In this document: positions 5,977-6,745 of the stretch, one piece after another
Numbering within the stretch: the stretch's first letter is position 1
Layout of the letters: the number at the start of each line of letters is the position of its first letter
Assembly (NCBI GenBank): GCA_022616575.1
Contig: JAKEEN010000181.1
Coordinates: 1 to 6,745, forward strand
Reading direction: 5' to 3'
Length of the DNA: 6,745 nt
Source: Flammeovirgaceae bacterium
GTDB taxonomy: Bacteria; Bacteroidota; Bacteroidia; Cytophagales; Cyclobacteriaceae
Notes under the pieces: generated by a model
Database searches by the model: none
What the model saw: only the letters and a program-made list of their open reading frames with translations
What the model was told of the DNA's origin: nothing
Program-made: the position numbers and the translations under genes

Positions 5977-6644
5977 AGGGAGATAAAGTAAAAGTTCTGC
6001 TGGTTGACGATCATAAGTTAATACGGGATGGCATTGCCTCCATGCTTCATAATACCGGGGATATTGAGGTGATCGGATCCATTTCCTCCGGTGAGGAGGC
6101 AATCAATGAAACCAGGCAAAACAGACCCGATGTTATTTTAATGGATATTTTAATGGGCGGCATGACAGGCATTGAAGCGACACGATGGATTAAGGAAAAT
6201 GAACCGACTATTAAAGTTGTTATTGTTACAAGCGAAATCAGCAAAGAATATGTTTCTGCCGGAATAAAATCAGGTGTTGACGGCTACTTGCCCAAAGATG
6301 TAGATCGGGAGACACTCCTGACGGCTATTCGCACGGTGCATGGTGGAGGTCGTTTTTTTAATGATGCCATTATGAAACTGGTGTTTGAAGATTTTTATAC
6401 ACATGAGAAGCTGAAAAGTCCGGTAAAAAAAATGCCCAACGAACTCACCAAACGTGAGTTTGAAATTCTGGGCCTGGTGGCGGAAGGAAAGACCAATAAA
6501 GAAGTTGCCGAAACACTGTTTATCAGCGTGAAAACGGTGGAAACCCATAAGACCAATATCCTTGAAAAGCTTGGTTTAAGGAATACAGCCGAACTGGTGA
6601 AGTACGCCATCAAAAACCACATCATCTCAGTCGATAACCTGTAG
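5973..6644 (+). CDS. NarL/FixJ-type response regulator (REC + LuxR HTH), output of the second cluster
   Basis: This is a 223-residue transcription regulator. The receiver (about 6-122) has Asp12-Asp13, phospho-acceptor Asp58, Thr86 in 'VVIVTSEIS' and Lys108 in 'GYLPKD'. The loop after Asp58 reads 'DILMGGMTG', with Gly62 in place of the nearly invariant Pro of 'D--MP--(S/T)G'. The LuxR helix-turn-helix (about 156-216) is canonical: 'LTKREFEILGLVAEGKTNKE', 'ISVKTVETHKTNILEKLGLR'. The start overlaps the PAS kinase stop in an ATGA junction, so the two are probably coupled and cognate. It is the only DNA-binding protein encoded in 2367-6644, so the hybrid kinase and the PAS-REC protein may also converge on it, which is inference. 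The 3' flank carries inverted repeats that could be a target site. Confidence 0.95.
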   Translation: MKGDKVKVLLVDDHKLIRDGIASMLHNTGDIEVIGSISSGEEAINETRQNRPDVILMDILMGGMTGIEATRWIKENEPTIKVVIVTSEISKEYVSAGIKSGVDGYLPKDVDRETLLTAIRTVHGGGRFFNDAIMKLVFEDFYTHEKLKSPVKKMPNELTKREFEILGLVAEGKTNKEVAETLFISVKTVETHKTNILEKLGLRNTAELVKYAIKNHIISVDNL

Positions 6645-6645
6645 G

Positions 6646-6678
6646 CTCAGGGTTTACCCTGACATACTCAGGGTTTAC
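6646..6678 (+). repeat. direct and inverted repeats able to form two exclusive hairpins
   Basis: CTCAGGGTTTAC occurs at 6646-6657 and again at 6667-6678, a 21-bp period (about two helical turns). Between them CCCTGA (6657-6662) is complementary to TCAGGG in both copies: 6647-6652 with loop TTTA, or 6668-6673 with loop CATAC. Only one hairpin can form at a time. The site starts 2 bp after the last regulator's stop. It may be an operator for a dimeric LuxR-type regulator, a 3' RNA element or part of the next gene's control region. No T-run is present. Confidence 0.45.
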
Positions 6679-6683
6679 GATAC

Positions 6684-6705
6684 CGGAGTTGCTACGGATA
6701 CTCCG
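6684..6705 (+). repeat. 6-bp inverted repeat with 10-nt loop
   Basis: CGGAGT (6684-6689) and ACTCCG (6700-6705) pair perfectly around TGCTACGGAT. It follows the repeat pair directly and is followed by an A/T-rich stretch (6711-6736) that could hold a promoter for a gene beyond the window, although no full TTG/TAnnTTTG pair at proper spacing was found. It may be a terminator without a U-tract or a second operator. No gene is visible after 6644. Confidence 0.35.
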
Positions 6706-6745
6706 CAGACGTATTTCTAAAAATAACTTTCTCTTTGCCTGCTAC

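Noticed and set aside
6085..6099. CCTCC/GGAGG pairing in the last regulator gene
   Set aside because: Only 5 bp, within normal receiver-domain codons; not distinguishable from chance.
6646..6678. Two copies of a 12-bp repeat considered as a CRISPR or tandem array
   Set aside because: Only two short copies, with a 9-bp gap between them and no cas genes; far from CRISPR repeat and spacer sizes.
6724..6737. TAACTTTC / TCTCTTTG as a Bacteroidota -7 promoter element
   Set aside because: Each has one mismatch to TAnnTTTG and no TTG lies at the needed distance upstream, so a promoter cannot be supported.

Overview
The window is ordinary chromosomal DNA, probably from a member of the Bacteroidota (Cytophagales-like). 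This is inferred from the protein families: the PAS domain reading '[22 protein letters not shown]', the REC-kinase with 'SDHSLPQF', and a 7-TM protein next to a HisKA_3 kinase. No start codon has a convincing Shine-Dalgarno sequence, which also fits. All genes lie on the + strand and nearly all are signalling proteins.

Layout: (1) 1-183 is the 3' end of an unrecognised gene with a Cys-Pro-Thr-Tyr-Cys and Gly/Ser-rich tail. (2) 214-2256 is a tightly overlapping three-gene unit: a seven-helix membrane protein, a HisKA_3 histidine kinase with one membrane helix and no sensor domain, and a NarL/FixJ-type response regulator. The genes overlap by 31 and 14 nt. (3) 2257-2366 is a gap of 110 bp with two perfect hairpins. 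(4) 2367-6644 is a second signalling cluster: a PAS-REC protein that looks like an in-frame deletion chimera of a PAS kinase and a neighbouring Rcp1/CheY-like regulator; a REC-HisKA-HATPase hybrid; a PAS-PAS-HisKA-HATPase kinase; and a second NarL/FixJ regulator. The last three overlap by 14 and 4 nt. (5) 6645-6745 is non-coding, with a direct/inverted repeat set and a further hairpin.

Probable working: in the first unit the 7-TM protein may sense a signal and control the adjacent kinase, which phosphorylates Asp58 of its partner regulator. In the second cluster, soluble kinases with PAS and REC inputs probably feed the terminal NarL-type regulator, the only protein there with a DNA-binding domain. 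The chimera keeps a PAS input and the phospho-acceptor Asp of the receiver, but has lost both the kinase core and the first strand of the receiver with its acidic pair.

No mobile element, CRISPR array or complete RNA gene was seen. The points most worth a second look are the chimeric gene, the strong intragenic hairpin with a UACG loop in the 7-TM gene, and the switch-like repeats at the 3' end.
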